DNA of 64,000 bases from a gamma proteobacterium HIMB30. GTDB taxonomy: Bacteria > Pseudomonadota > Gammaproteobacteria > Pseudomonadales > Litorivicinaceae. The notes under the pieces are model-generated. The model was given only the letters and a program-made list of their open reading frames with translations. It did not search any database and was not told where the DNA came from. Positions 12,673 to 22,799 of this stretch are shown piece by piece. Where the stretch lies: assembly GCA_000227525.2 (NCBI GenBank), contig AGIG01000028.1, forward strand, positions 1 through 64,000, read 5' to 3'. Position 1 is the stretch's first letter; every line of letters starts with the position of its first letter. The position numbers and the translations under genes were made by a program.

Positions 12673-13698
12673 TCAAGGGCTCAATGCGTTCATCGGGAGC
12701 GCTTCCAGTTCATTCAATCCAAGCATCAAATTCATGTTTTGAATCGCCTGGCCCGCAGCGCCTTTAACCAAGTTATCGATCACACTCGAAATAATCAACT
12801 GCCCAGGTTGCTGTTGATATACTCCGATCACGCAACGATTTGAGCCACGAACCCAGCGCGTTTCTGGATGCTGGTCGTCTGCCGCGACTCCCACCGAGGG
12901 TTCATCTCGATATCTCGACCTGAACAGCTCACGCGCATCGTCCAGTGATAAGGATGTGGAGACATATGCAGTGACTTCAATCCCACGAATCATTGGCAGT
13001 AGATGTGGAACAAATGTCACGAGAACTTCTTGACCCATTTTAGAAATTTGATGGGTCATTTCTGGCGCGTGACGATGACCAGCTGCTGCGTATGCGTGGA
13101 AATTATCGGAGGCTTCAGCGACGATCAAATCCGTACGTGCCGACCGACCTGCACCGGATGCACCACTCTTCCCATCGATGATCACTTGTGGCGAAGAGAG
13201 CACGCCCGCTTCAACCAAAGGCATCATCGCGAGCGCTGAAGCCGTCGGATAGCAACCGGGATTTCCAACCAACCGAGCTCGGCCGATCTCCGCTCGATAC
13301 TTCTCTGGTAATCCATAGACCGCTTCATCAATCAACAACGGCGCACCATGAGGGCCACCATAGGCTGACTCCCAGAGACTCACATCGCTAAATCGAAAGT
13401 CAGCGGCTAAATCAATGACACGTACGCCACGATCAAGCAGCGCACTTGCTTCATTCATCGCTATTTTATTTGGTGTTGCGTAGAAGACGAGATCACACTC
13501 AGCAAGCATTTCAATCGAAGGCTCTTCGAAACTTAAGCTGCCATAATGCGATAACCACGGGTACAAAGAGGCGACCGTTTTCCCCGCCTCAGATCTTGAA
13601 GTAAGGCAACTGACTTCCACACCCGGATGTGTCGCTAACATTCGCAGCAACTCGACACCCGTATACCCTGTTCCCCCAACGATACCTATGCGTTTCAC
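12673..13698 (-). CDS. argC: N-acetyl-gamma-glutamyl-phosphate reductase
   Basis: NADPH-dependent third step of arginine synthesis. I place the start at GTG 13698, giving 341 residues beginning VKRIGIVGGTGYTGVELLR, the normal N-terminus with the Rossmann glycine motif. The open frame continues 52 codons further upstream, but that stretch is not family-like. The catalytic cysteine lies in GNPGCYPT and the conserved PHLLPMIRGI segment is present. In Pseudomonas argC and erpA are also neighbours. Confidence 0.95.
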   Translation of the reverse strand: MKRIGIVGGTGYTGVELLRMLATHPGVEVSCLTSRSEAGKTVASLYPWLSHYGSLSFEEPSIEMLAECDLVFYATPNKIAMNEASALLDRGVRVIDLAADFRFSDVSLWESAYGGPHGAPLLIDEAVYGLPEKYRAEIGRARLVGNPGCYPTASALAMMPLVEAGVLSSPQVIIDGKSGASGAGRSARTDLIVAEASDNFHAYAAAGHRHAPEMTHQISKMGQEVLVTFVPHLLPMIRGIEVTAYVSTSLSLDDARELFRSRYRDEPSVGVAADDQHPETRWVRGSNRCVIGVYQQQPGQLIISSVIDNLVKGAAGQAIQNMNLMLGLNELEALPMNALSP

Positions 13699-13777
13699 GT
13701 GTGATTTCCATCTATCATCGAATTGGGCGCATAATACGCGAAACCAATAGAAAAAGCGCAGTCGACAAGGGACGTCT

Positions 13778-15478
13778 ATGCAAAGCCGCATCAAAGATAC
13801 CGGCATGGAGTTGCTAATCGTTTTTGGCATTGGAGGTCTGATTGGCACTCTCATTGCCTGGACCTCTAATGCATACGTCTCAGGGGTTCAGGCTTTTACA
13901 GAACTTCGCGAAAATCATTCATTGTTCGAGATTTCGTTGGCCGGAAATCAATTTGAACTCACCAGCTTAATCTTTCTCTGGGTCGCCGCTGGGATTGTCA
14001 TTGTCATCCGCCGAGTCTTTGGCGTCGCCCGATGGCATGGACCTGCCGACTCTATTTATCACGCGCAGCAATCGAAAGAACCTCTCGATATCAAACACGG
14101 GATCGCCTCAACGTTGACTGCATTTACCAGCGCAGCAGGCGGTGGTTCCGTTGGCCAGTACGGACCATTAGTCCACTTTGGAGCGACTCTGGGAATCGCT
14201 GTGAAACGGTTTGTCTCATCGAGACTCTCTAATGAGGTCTATTTGGGCTGTGGTGTGGCAGCAGCCATCTCCGCAGGCTTTGGGGCACCAATTGCTGGCA
14301 TTGTGTTTGCGCATGAAGCCGTATTACGTCACTTTTCTGTCCGCGCAATTGCACCGATCTCGATCGCTTCGGTCACTGCATCGGCAGTCAGCCAGTCATT
14401 TTTCAACACCTCAGCGACCTTCAATATTTCAACATCTGCACCGGATCTAGTGTCCGTTATCCCAGTATTGATTATTGCGTCGCCAATTATCGCAGTCGCC
14501 GCAATTGTCTACATGGAGGCGCTTCGTCGCTCAGTGGTAATTGCCAAAGGTACGGGTTGGTCAGCGGAACGACTTGTCATCACAGCGGCGACAATCTGTG
14601 GCCTCGTAGGTATTTGGATTCCAGAGATTCTGGGGCTGGGTATCGGGACCATTAATGCCATGCTCGACGGAGTGTACCAACTACCTGCACTGATCCTGCT
14701 TTTGATCGCCAAGATCGCGATGACTGCGCTATGTATCGGATTTGGGTTATTCGGCGGCGTCTTTTCTCCTGCTTTATTTGTCGGCGTCGCTGTCGGTGGG
14801 GTCATCAGCCAGATCGCTATTTTACTCGGCGTCCCCGATCTCAGCGTCGCGATCAGTATCGCAGCAATGGCAGCGGTCGCTGCAAATGTTATCGGCGCTC
14901 CGGTTGCGGCAGTATTGATCATACTTGAGCTGACTCAATCCTATGCCTACGCGGTCGCCGCACTGATGGCTGTCATGGCATCGATGCTTTTGACGCATCG
15001 ACTGTTTGGTCATTCCTTCTTTGATCGCCAACTTCTGGATCGCGGCATTGACCTCTCGCTAGGACGAGAAGCGATTGCTTTATCTCAGCACACGCTTGAA
15101 ACCCATCTTAGCGACGACTACGTCAAAGTTGATGAAACGACTTCGGGTCAAACGGCTCTAGAACTGATGCGTCAAGCCGAACAGACCGAAGCCTATGTCG
15201 TTTCCGATTCTGGTCGTCTCGCCGGAAAATTATCGGTACACCAAGCAATCCAAGCCGATAAACAAACGGTCTTTCAATTCGCTGACGCTGATCCAGTGTT
15301 GCTCAATCTCGATGATTCACTCCAGCATGCAATGCATACCGTTAGCGACTTTGTTGGAGAATCTGTTCCCATTATCGATAGGGAAACTCGAGAACTACTC
15401 GGAGTCATCACGGAAGGTGACTTATTCAAGGCAGTCATCGATGTACAATCAACAGTCAGACATCAAGAGCGCGACTGA
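13778..15478 (+). CDS. CLC-family chloride channel with CBS pair, altered gating residues
   Basis: A 566-residue inner-membrane CLC protein: about 400 residues of membrane helices followed by two CBS domains (about 440-560) that usually bind adenine nucleotides. GGVFSP (326-331) and Tyr389 match the chloride-coordinating GIFAP and Tyr445 of E. coli ClcA. The usual GREGP is GQYGP (126-130), so Tyr128 replaces gating Glu148. By alignment of PIAGIVFAHEA with PLAGILFIIEE, Ala181 replaces proton-glutamate Glu203. It is therefore more likely a chloride channel than a H+/Cl- antiporter (inference). AAGGGA precedes the ATG. Confidence 0.88.
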   Translation: MQSRIKDTGMELLIVFGIGGLIGTLIAWTSNAYVSGVQAFTELRENHSLFEISLAGNQFELTSLIFLWVAAGIVIVIRRVFGVARWHGPADSIYHAQQSKEPLDIKHGIASTLTAFTSAAGGGSVGQYGPLVHFGATLGIAVKRFVSSRLSNEVYLGCGVAAAISAGFGAPIAGIVFAHEAVLRHFSVRAIAPISIASVTASAVSQSFFNTSATFNISTSAPDLVSVIPVLIIASPIIAVAAIVYMEALRRSVVIAKGTGWSAERLVITAATICGLVGIWIPEILGLGIGTINAMLDGVYQLPALILLLIAKIAMTALCIGFGLFGGVFSPALFVGVAVGGVISQIAILLGVPDLSVAISIAAMAAVAANVIGAPVAAVLIILELTQSYAYAVAALMAVMASMLLTHRLFGHSFFDRQLLDRGIDLSLGREAIALSQHTLETHLSDDYVKVDETTSGQTALELMRQAEQTEAYVVSDSGRLAGKLSVHQAIQADKQTVFQFADADPVLLNLDDSLQHAMHTVSDFVGESVPIIDRETRELLGVITEGDLFKAVIDVQSTVRHQERD

Positions 15479-15533
15479 TCTTGCCTTTCAGCGATAGTCT
15501 TGGTGTACTCCCGTCTCTGTTTTAGGAGGCAGC

Positions 15534-15962
15534 ATGTTTCTTTGGATCAAAGCATTTCACTTAATTGCGGTCGTGACTTGGTTCGCGGCACTATTTTATC
15601 TCCCCCGACTTTTTGTCTATCACGCGATGACTGACGCAACAGATACGGTTGGGATCGAGCGCTTCAAAGTCATGGAAAGAAAACTGCTCAACGGCATTAT
15701 GACTCCATCAATGATCATCGCAGTTGCGCTCGGTATCTGGATGGTGATGCTCGTACCTGACTATATGTCGCAAGGATGGATGCACGCCAAGCTGACCTTT
15801 GTGGTGCTACTACTCGGTTACCACCATTGGTGTATGAAAATCGTTAAGACCTTCAGAAATGATGCCAATCACCGTAGCCACGTTTGGTATCGCTGGTTTA
15901 ACGAAGCCCCCGTGATCGGATTAATCGCAATCGCTATTTTGGTCATCGTCAAACCATTCTGA
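15534..15962 (+). CDS. hemJ: Protoporphyrinogen IX oxidase, HemJ type
   Basis: Membrane enzyme that oxidises protoporphyrinogen IX in haem synthesis in bacteria lacking HemG/HemY. The 142-residue protein opens with the family signature FLWIKAFHLIAVVTWFA, in which His9 is the known haem ligand, followed by FYLPRLFVYHA. Four membrane helices are apparent. A strong ribosome site AGGAGG precedes the ATG. It shares one base with thiE (TGATG), and hemL follows, giving a haem/thiamine group; hemH lies at the right edge of the window. Confidence 0.93.
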   Translation: MFLWIKAFHLIAVVTWFAALFYLPRLFVYHAMTDATDTVGIERFKVMERKLLNGIMTPSMIIAVALGIWMVMLVPDYMSQGWMHAKLTFVVLLLGYHHWCMKIVKTFRNDANHRSHVWYRWFNEAPVIGLIAIAILVIVKPF

Positions 15963-16570
15963 TGCGTGGACTGTATGCAATTACTGATGCCTCAGTTTTT
16001 GACCCAGATGTGTTATCGCGACACGTGGGCGAAGTGATTGATGGTGGCGCAGTGATGATCCAATTTCGTCACAAGACCACCGATCACGGTCTCTATGAAT
16101 CACTCGCTGAGGCAGTGATTGAAACCTGCCGTGCGAGTGGGACTGCTTGTCTCCTCAACGATCACATGCGCATGGCGCATACACTTGGTGCGCATGGCGC
16201 ACATCTTGGGCAAACCGATGGTTCCTTGAGCGAAGCGCGTCAACTCTTCGGTGATCAAGCGATTCTTGGTCGGACCTGCCATGACTCGAAGGAACTCATG
16301 GAACAGGCGGTAAGAGACGGCGCATCGTACTGTGCTTTTGGCCGGCTCTTTGAATCTGAGACGAAACCGAACGCACATGGGTTATCCCTGTCACATTTGA
16401 GCGAACTTGTTGAACAATGCCCTGTCCCAGTGGTCGCAATCGGTGGTATCACTGCTGATAATGGCAGACAAGTTTTAGACACTGGTGTATCGATGCTCGC
16501 AGTCTCTGCAGCAGTTTTTCGCGCGAAAGACATCGGTAACGCAGCACGTCGACTCTCACAATTATTTTAA
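15962..16570 (+). CDS. thiE: Thiamine-phosphate synthase
   Basis: Joins HMP-PP and thiazole phosphate to give thiamine phosphate. The 202-residue TIM barrel has GLYAITD at the start, MIQFRHK, LLNDH, GAHLGQTDG and the phosphate-binding VAIGGITADN near residue 160. It is translationally coupled to hemJ and nine bases before hemL; thiE-hemL adjacency is conserved in Pseudomonas. Slightly short but complete. Confidence 0.94.
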   Translation: MRGLYAITDASVFDPDVLSRHVGEVIDGGAVMIQFRHKTTDHGLYESLAEAVIETCRASGTACLLNDHMRMAHTLGAHGAHLGQTDGSLSEARQLFGDQAILGRTCHDSKELMEQAVRDGASYCAFGRLFESETKPNAHGLSLSHLSELVEQCPVPVVAIGGITADNGRQVLDTGVSMLAVSAAVFRAKDIGNAARRLSQLF

Positions 16571-16579
16571 GGAATCCAC

Positions 16580-17857
16580 ATGTCTAAATCAGAACAACTC
16601 TTCGAACGTGCCAGCCATTCAATTGCAGGTGGCGTGAATTCGCCAGTTCGAGCGTTCCGCGCAGTTGGCGGAACACCTGTCTTCTTCAGTCGGGCGGAAG
16701 GTCCCTATTTGTACGATGCGGACGGTAAGCAATACATTGACTATATCGGTAGTTGGGGACCTATGATTGCTGGGCACGCTAACCCACGTGTATTACACGC
16801 TGTGCGTGATGCAATTGAGAATGGCCTGTCATTTGGGGCACCAACCGCGATCGAAACAGACATGGCAGAGCTTGTAAAATCGTTCTTCCCATCCATGGAA
16901 AAGCTACGATTTTGTTCAAGTGGTACTGAGGCAACGATGAGTGCGATTCGTCTTGCGCGGGGCTTCACTGGACGTGACACCATCGTTAAATTCGAAGGCT
17001 GTTATCATGGGCATTCAGACAGCTTGTTGGTCAAAGCCGGTTCTGGCGCTCTGACATTTGGCGTCCCGAGTTCACCCGGGGTCCCAGCTGATTTAGCAAA
17101 ACATACGCTGAATCTACCCTTTAATGATCTTGAAGCAGCCACCGAGCTCTTTAAACAACAAGGCGACTCAATCGCTTGCATTATCATCGAGCCCATCACC
17201 GGCAACATGAATATGATCCTACCGAAATCCGGATATCTGGAAGGTCTCCGCGCACTCTGTGATCAATATGGTGTCGTTCTGATTTTTGACGAAGTCATGA
17301 CAGGCTTTCGTGTTGCCAAGGGCGGTGCACAAGCGCTGGTCAACATTCAGCCGGATCTCACCTGCCTCGGTAAAATCATCGGTGGCGGAATGCCGGTTGG
17401 TGCATTTGGTGGGCGCCAAGACATCATGGATATGCTGGCCCCACTCGGCCCGGTGTATCAGGCAGGAACACTCTCAGGCAACCCTGTTGCGATGGCCGCT
17501 GGGATTGCCACACTGTCTGAATTGTCTCAGCCCGGATTTTATGATGCTTTAAGCACGACCACTGACCACTTCGTTACCGGGATGATTTCCACCGCGTCAG
17601 ACGCTGGTGTCGCTATGCAAGGGGTTAGTCGAGGAGGCATGTTCGGGTTGTTTTTCGCAGATCAACCTGTCACTTCATTTGCTGATGTCACCGCTTGTGA
17701 CGAGGACATATTTAAGCGTTTCTTTCATCTGATGCTCAATGGCGGCGTCTATCTTGCACCCTCCATGTACGAGGCAGGGTTTGTGTCGTCAACACACAGT
17801 GCGTCGGTGATTGACGCAACCCTCGCTGCAGCGAAAGACGCCTTCAAAGCACTTTAA
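16580..17857 (+). CDS. hemL: Glutamate-1-semialdehyde 2,1-aminomutase
   Basis: PLP enzyme that makes 5-aminolevulinate in the C5 haem pathway. The 425-residue class III aminotransferase fold has [10 protein letters not shown] at the N-terminus, [23 protein letters not shown], and the PLP lysine in [21 protein letters not shown] lies seven bases before the ATG. It ends convergent with the TPR lipoprotein gene, with a four-base overlap. Confidence 0.97.
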   Translation: MSKSEQLFERASHSIAGGVNSPVRAFRAVGGTPVFFSRAEGPYLYDADGKQYIDYIGSWGPMIAGHANPRVLHAVRDAIENGLSFGAPTAIETDMAELVKSFFPSMEKLRFCSSGTEATMSAIRLARGFTGRDTIVKFEGCYHGHSDSLLVKAGSGALTFGVPSSPGVPADLAKHTLNLPFNDLEAATELFKQQGDSIACIIIEPITGNMNMILPKSGYLEGLRALCDQYGVVLIFDEVMTGFRVAKGGAQALVNIQPDLTCLGKIIGGGMPVGAFGGRQDIMDMLAPLGPVYQAGTLSGNPVAMAAGIATLSELSQPGFYDALSTTTDHFVTGMISTASDAGVAMQGVSRGGMFGLFFADQPVTSFADVTACDEDIFKRFFHLMLNGGVYLAPSMYEAGFVSSTHSASVIDATLAAAKDAFKAL

Positions 17858-18429
17858 GATCCAGCGGCTCGCGCCAACTGGCGCGCTTCTGCCGCGCCTG
17901 CAGCGTCGCCAAGTGCATCCTTTGATCGTGCGATTACGGTGTAGAGATCGCGCTTCATTGCTTGATCGCTTCCGGCAAGATCGACTCCTTGGGTTGCGAT
18001 ACTCACAGCATCTTCAAGGCTCCCTTGCTCCAACCGCAAACTGGATAATTGAAAATACACCTCGGGCTCGGTTGGAGCGATCCGCTGGGCTCGCTCTAGA
18101 CGCGCCGATGCGCCAGCGAAGTCGCCTGCCGAACGCAACTCATCAGCCTGTTCGAGCAGTGACAATACAGCGGGGGGGATTTCAGTTTGCTGTTCGGGCT
18201 GGTCAATCGGCTCAATTTTTGCCACCGGATCAATCGGTGTCACCTCGTTACGTTCACCTTTTTCCCGCTGTATATCGAGAGTTGGCACCGAAATGACTCG
18301 CGGCGATTTGGTCACACGATCATCTTCATTTGCTCGCCATGAGGCGTCGACCACCGGTGGACGCGACACAGGTGCTTGTGTACATCCAGCCATGAGCGCC
18401 AAACACGCTAAACCTAAACCCAATCGCAT
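17854..18429 (-). CDS. TPR-containing lipoprotein downstream of mrcB
   Basis: A 191-residue predicted lipoprotein. The signal [14 protein letters not shown] ends in a lipobox with the lipidated cysteine near residue 17, and the C-terminal half contains TPR-like helices ([33 protein letters not shown]). The ATG at 18429 is chosen because GGAGG precedes it by seven bases; it is one base beyond the mrcB stop. Location behind mrcB suggests a helper of peptidoglycan synthesis at the outer membrane, as with other TPR lipoproteins that serve PBP1 enzymes, but this is inference. Confidence 0.8.
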   Translation of the reverse strand: MRLGLGLACLALMAGCTQAPVSRPPVVDASWRANEDDRVTKSPRVISVPTLDIQREKGERNEVTPIDPVAKIEPIDQPEQQTEIPPAVLSLLEQADELRSAGDFAGASARLERAQRIAPTEPEVYFQLSSLRLEQGSLEDAVSIATQGVDLAGSDQAMKRDLYTVIARSKDALGDAAGAAEARQLARAAGS

Positions 18430-18430
18430 C

Positions 18431-20692
18431 TCATCCTCCAAACCATTTATCCAACCAGCCACCACTTGGTGATTCCGAGCGACCACCCCCACAGAAGCCA
18501 GCCCGCGCTGGCTGAGATTCTATCGGCAAAGGCCGCATTTCCGCACCCTCGCACGATTGATCGACGATCTGTCCCGATTGATTCATCCAACCGTACATCA
18601 ATCCCTCAGGTAAAGTCTTCGCGCGGTCGCTCCGTTGCACAAACTGTATCGCACCTGCAACCACAGGTAAGGCTGCAACTGAACCAACCAATCCCGCTTT
18701 GCGGTTATCATCAAAACCCACCCATGCAACACCCAGTCGACGCCCATCAGCACCTACGAACCATGCGTCGCGACCATCATCTGTCGTTCCGGTTTTCGAT
18801 GCCAAAAGTTCGCTATAACGCCGACCAAATGCGCGTCCAGTACCGATCTTTGCACCAACCCGCATCATATGGTCTACCTGAACAGCCGCACGCGCCATCA
18901 TGAAACGCGATGACTCGAAAGACCGTCTGGATAATTCACGTCCAGAGTCATCCACCACAGTCCTGACTGATTTAAGTGGTGTGAGATAGCCTTGATTCAA
19001 TAAGCCTTGATAGCGTGTTGCCACCTGATATGGCGACATTTCCGAAACACCCAAAACGGTCGCAGGCGGTTTTGTCGATCCAACGGGAATTCCATACTCA
19101 CCTAACCGATCAAGAATCGAATAGAGACCTAATCCCAACGCCAAATGAACGGTGGCCTGGTTAATACTATTCGCGATGACATTTTCGAGCCGAACCACAC
19201 CCTGCTCTGTTTTCTCATAATTTTTTGGGGACCAAACGTTCCCTTGTTCATCACGAATAGAGACAGCCTCGTCTCGAACCAGAGTCCCTGCATGAAGCCG
19301 AGAGTCCTCCTCAATGGCAGCGGCCACAACGAACGGTTTAACCAGTGATCCAATTTGCCGCTTTGCGTCAAGCACTCGATGAAACCCAGCGTTGTCATCG
19401 CGGCTGGCCAATACCGCCTGAATCTCACCGGTTGGGATATCGACAACCAAGGCCCCCATTTGTGCTTCACTCGACGGATCCATGCCGTTCTCTTTGAGGC
19501 GGCGCAATGTGTCTTTGCGACCATCTAGCAGCCCGCGATGTACCTGAGGATCGAGCGCTGTATAAATTTTCAAACCAGCGGCAGTGAGTTGTTGACTCGT
19601 ATAGTCATTGGTCAATTCGCGACGAACCACTGACACATATCCGGGAAAACGACCGATTCGGTCGGCCGGTTGACTAGGAACAGATAACGGAGTTTTGGCT
19701 GCTGCATCGGCCATGGTCTCGGTAATAACACCCTGAGCAGCAGCTATCGACAGGACTAAGTTTCTGCGCTCCAGAGCACGCGCTGGAAACCGTCTTGGAT
19801 TCAACGCACTTGGGCCTTTAATCAAACCAATCAAAAGAGCTTGCTGTGCGACCGATAGTTCATTCATCGGGCGACCAAAATAAAACTGTGCCGCCGTTCC
19901 AAAACCGTGTATCGCTCGATTACCCCACTGTCCCAGAAAGACTTCGTTGACGTAGGCTCCCAAGATCCGCTCTTTCGAGAATCCAGCATCCAGCAAGACC
20001 GCATAGACAGCCTCCAATACTTTTCGCGTGAGCGTTCGTTCCCGTGTGAGATACAAATTTTTAACCAGTTGTTGCGTCAGCGTGCTGCCACCTTGTGCAA
20101 ATCGACCAGCCAAGATGTTATTCATTGCTGCACGCATGATGCCTGTGATTGAGATCCCTGCATGATGAAAAAACGCGCGATCTTCAACTGCAATCAACAT
20201 GTTAATAAAATCAGCCGGTAGATCACTCAGGTCAATAATTTCGCGATCTGCATGAGTCCCTGATAATTGCGCAAGAACCAGTGGCTCGAAGCGGATAATG
20301 TCCACTGGTGTCGACGATTGATCAGTCAGCGCGGCGACCTGACCATTTTGAAAAGCAATCCTGACCAACCGGTCTGGCTCAAGACCGTCAGGAAACTGAT
20401 GACCACGCATCCCAATCCACAGAGATTGATCATTGTGTTGATACTGGCCTCGCCCCGGGGGTCCACTCACAGCCTGATAGTTCAATAAATCCAGTTCAAA
20501 ACGTGTCTGATCGAGTGAAAATGGTGCACCCTGAAACAGCTCCAGCGGACGCGCATAAATTTTTGCGCCGACAGCCCAGGAAAGCGATTGAAATTGCCGC
20601 GATAGATGCGCATTGAGATACACTAGACTCAACCCCACTGCTACCAGTAGGGTGAGACACAGTTTCAAAAACAAAGGCCACCATCGCTTCAT
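18431..20692 (-). CDS. mrcB: Penicillin-binding protein 1B
   Basis: Bifunctional peptidoglycan polymerase and cross-linker anchored by one N-terminal helix (PLFLKLCLTLLVAVGLSLVY). The 753-residue protein has a UB2H-like domain, glycosyltransferase motif EDRAFFHHAG and QGGSTLTQQLVKN, then the transpeptidase SLVK (active serine), SIN in IANSINQ, and KTGTT. The length matches PBP1B of Pseudomonas. Its ATG is 26 bases from the GTG of the divergent kinase gene, so the promoters must overlap. Confidence 0.95.
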   Translation of the reverse strand: MKRWWPLFLKLCLTLLVAVGLSLVYLNAHLSRQFQSLSWAVGAKIYARPLELFQGAPFSLDQTRFELDLLNYQAVSGPPGRGQYQHNDQSLWIGMRGHQFPDGLEPDRLVRIAFQNGQVAALTDQSSTPVDIIRFEPLVLAQLSGTHADREIIDLSDLPADFINMLIAVEDRAFFHHAGISITGIMRAAMNNILAGRFAQGGSTLTQQLVKNLYLTRERTLTRKVLEAVYAVLLDAGFSKERILGAYVNEVFLGQWGNRAIHGFGTAAQFYFGRPMNELSVAQQALLIGLIKGPSALNPRRFPARALERRNLVLSIAAAQGVITETMADAAAKTPLSVPSQPADRIGRFPGYVSVVRRELTNDYTSQQLTAAGLKIYTALDPQVHRGLLDGRKDTLRRLKENGMDPSSEAQMGALVVDIPTGEIQAVLASRDDNAGFHRVLDAKRQIGSLVKPFVVAAAIEEDSRLHAGTLVRDEAVSIRDEQGNVWSPKNYEKTEQGVVRLENVIANSINQATVHLALGLGLYSILDRLGEYGIPVGSTKPPATVLGVSEMSPYQVATRYQGLLNQGYLTPLKSVRTVVDDSGRELSRRSFESSRFMMARAAVQVDHMMRVGAKIGTGRAFGRRYSELLASKTGTTDDGRDAWFVGADGRRLGVAWVGFDDNRKAGLVGSVAALPVVAGAIQFVQRSDRAKTLPEGLMYGWMNQSGQIVDQSCEGAEMRPLPIESQPARAGFCGGGRSESPSGGWLDKWFGG

Positions 20693-20718
20693 GAGTGGCA
20701 GTATACCGGGAGGAAAAG

Positions 20719-22173
20719 GTGAGCGAGATGCTCATTGATGCATTGCGACAAAAATCATGCTATCCGCATGAAGTCAAAACGATTGACGTGATCGAATCAG
20801 ACCTCGCTTGGATCGTATTGACCGGTAACTTTGCCTACAAAATCAAAAAACCAATTGACTTGTATTTCTTGGATGCGCGTTCACTCGAAGCCCGACATAC
20901 GCTCTGCCAGAGCGAGTTCAACCTGAACCAGCGGAGCTATCAGGAAATGTATCTTGATGTGGTTGGGATCTATCAATCAGAGACGGGCGTGACGGTCGAA
21001 CAGGGCAGTGGAGAGCCAATTGAATACGCAGTCAAAATGCGCCAATTCGATCCGAATCAAACGCTGGATCAAATTCACGATCGCAAACAACTGAATCACG
21101 ACCGATTGGAAAAGCTTTGTCAATCAGTTTTCGACTTTCACTCAAGTGCGCCGATTTCTGGCATTGAAATGCCTTTCGGCGAACCGAACTCGCTCTACGT
21201 CCCCGCACAACTTAATTTTGATCAAGTCAGGCCGCACCTGACAGAAACGAAAGATCTCGCCCAACTATTACAACTTGAGGCCTGGGCTCACGAGTATCTC
21301 AGACGATTATGGCCTCGATTCGCAGAGCGCAAGGATTTGGGCATGATCCGCGAGTGCCATGGTGATTTACATCTCGGCAATGTCGTCGAGACTGAATCCA
21401 GTGAAATGCGTTTATTTGACTGTATTGAATATCGTGCCGAATTTCGCTGGATTGATGTGATCAGTGAAATTGCATTTCTAACCATTGATTTAGAGGCCCG
21501 TGATGATTTCGCGTCAGCCTGGCACCTACTGAATCGATATCTCGAGTTAACGGGTGATTATCATGCTCTATGGGTCTATCAAGGATATCAGGCCTATCGC
21601 GCGATGGTTCGTGCTAAAGAGTGTCTATTGGGATTGAACGCACCGATTCTTCCGACCGAAACTGATACCTCGCCGCTCGCTCGCTATCGGCGTTATGCGG
21701 TCATGGCAGAGCGTGCGACGATGATACGACCGCGCGTGTTACTGATTACGCTCGGTCTTGATATTGATATCCGGCAGTCACTGACCCACCAGCTGATTGA
21801 TGATTTTGGAATGATCCGCCTTCGCTCGGATCTCGAGCGGCAAAGACTCTACGGCGATCAAGAAGACACTGCGCCCAAGACCTATCGGCATCTCGTGGAG
21901 TTAGCTGAGTTATCGCTGAGAGCTGGGTTTCCAGTTGTTGTCTCAGGTAGCTTCGAACATCCTGACGATCGTGAGCGGTTTCGACGCCTCGCGGAGTCGC
22001 ATGGCCTCTTGTTTGGAATATTGACTGACGAAGACAGTGCTAAAGAAGCACAGCTTGACGAGGAAGAATTGGCCTCGACACACGTGCTACGCCTCGATGA
22101 TTCAGAGCGAATGATTCGCGAAGTACGCGATCTCGGTCAGTCATTCGGTATGCATTTAGGAGTTCAGCGTTGA
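20719..22173 (+). CDS. APH-like kinase fused to an AAA domain with a lost P-loop
   Basis: A 484-residue two-domain protein. Residues 1-320 resemble the aminoglycoside-phosphotransferase fold (GNFAYKIKKPIDLYFLD; catalytic loop HGDLHLGNV at 214-222; DCIEYRAEFRWIDV). The C-terminal part matches the AAA-like kinase domain usually fused to it in the COG2187/COG0645 family (RLRSDLERQRLYG). Relatives carry a Walker A of the form GxSGSGKST; here that place reads LGLDIDIRQSL (345-355), so ATP binding by this domain is probably lost. GTG 20719 is preferred since GGGAGG precedes it by five bases. Function is unknown in the family. Confidence 0.75.
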   Translation: MSEMLIDALRQKSCYPHEVKTIDVIESDLAWIVLTGNFAYKIKKPIDLYFLDARSLEARHTLCQSEFNLNQRSYQEMYLDVVGIYQSETGVTVEQGSGEPIEYAVKMRQFDPNQTLDQIHDRKQLNHDRLEKLCQSVFDFHSSAPISGIEMPFGEPNSLYVPAQLNFDQVRPHLTETKDLAQLLQLEAWAHEYLRRLWPRFAERKDLGMIRECHGDLHLGNVVETESSEMRLFDCIEYRAEFRWIDVISEIAFLTIDLEARDDFASAWHLLNRYLELTGDYHALWVYQGYQAYRAMVRAKECLLGLNAPILPTETDTSPLARYRRYAVMAERATMIRPRVLLITLGLDIDIRQSLTHQLIDDFGMIRLRSDLERQRLYGDQEDTAPKTYRHLVELAELSLRAGFPVVVSGSFEHPDDRERFRRLAESHGLLFGILTDEDSAKEAQLDEEELASTHVLRLDDSERMIREVRDLGQSFGMHLGVQR

Positions 22174-22799
22174 ATACTGTTGATCGTTTCATACACGGGT
22201 TTGACGGGTTATTAAGAACCGTCACTCGAGTCAAACCTGAGGCACACAATCCATCACCCGGACGGGGTGCCCTTGATGATCCAATGACTGAAGATGAAAT
22301 CAAGCTCTCCGGAGGACTCATGCGAGTGAATCATACCGGTGAGATCTGTGCACAAGGTCTGTACAACGGTCAGGCTGTATTTGCTTCAAATCCAGAGACA
22401 GCCGAGGCATTGACCCAGGCTGCCGCCGAGGAGCTTGACCATTTGGCATGGTGTCGGGAACGGCTGGACGAACTCGGCGCCAAACCCAGTCTACTCGACC
22501 CTTTATGGTACACAGCCTCCTTTGCCCTCGGGGCTGGTGCAGCACTCATTTCGGACAAAATCTCGCTCGGCTTTGTCCACGCAACCGAAAACAACGTTGA
22601 ACGTCACCTCAAGGAGCATCTCAAGCGACTTCCAGAGGGTGATCACGCGTCCCGACAAATTCTCAAGCGCATGCTTGACGATGAAATTCGACATGGCGAG
22701 GAGGCACTGAGTCAGGGTGGTGAAGAACTCCCGAAGCCGGTCCAACGACTAATGTGGGAAGGCGCAAAACTCATGACAACAACCGCAGAGCGCATCTAG
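22170..22799 (+). CDS. coq7: Demethoxyubiquinone hydroxylase Coq7
   Basis: Di-iron monooxygenase for the C6 hydroxylation in ubiquinone synthesis. The 209-residue protein has the ligand motifs NHTGEICAQGLY, AEELDHLAWC and DEIRHGEEA. It starts with TTG, overlapping the upstream stop by four bases (TTGA), with AGGAG eight bases before. In Pseudomonas coq7 likewise lies near osmC and trpC, with speD and vfr between; those two are absent here and a three-gene insert is found instead. Confidence 0.95.
   Translation: MNTVDRFIHGFDGLLRTVTRVKPEAHNPSPGRGALDDPMTEDEIKLSGGLMRVNHTGEICAQGLYNGQAVFASNPETAEALTQAAAEELDHLAWCRERLDELGAKPSLLDPLWYTASFALGAGAALISDKISLGFVHATENNVERHLKEHLKRLPEGDHASRQILKRMLDDEIRHGEEALSQGGEELPKPVQRLMWEGAKLMTTTAERI

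Noticed and set aside
13699-13854. 52-residue N-terminal extension of ArgC
   Set aside because: It lacks conservation with the family and overlaps the divergent CLC gene; GTG 13698 gives the normal N-terminus.
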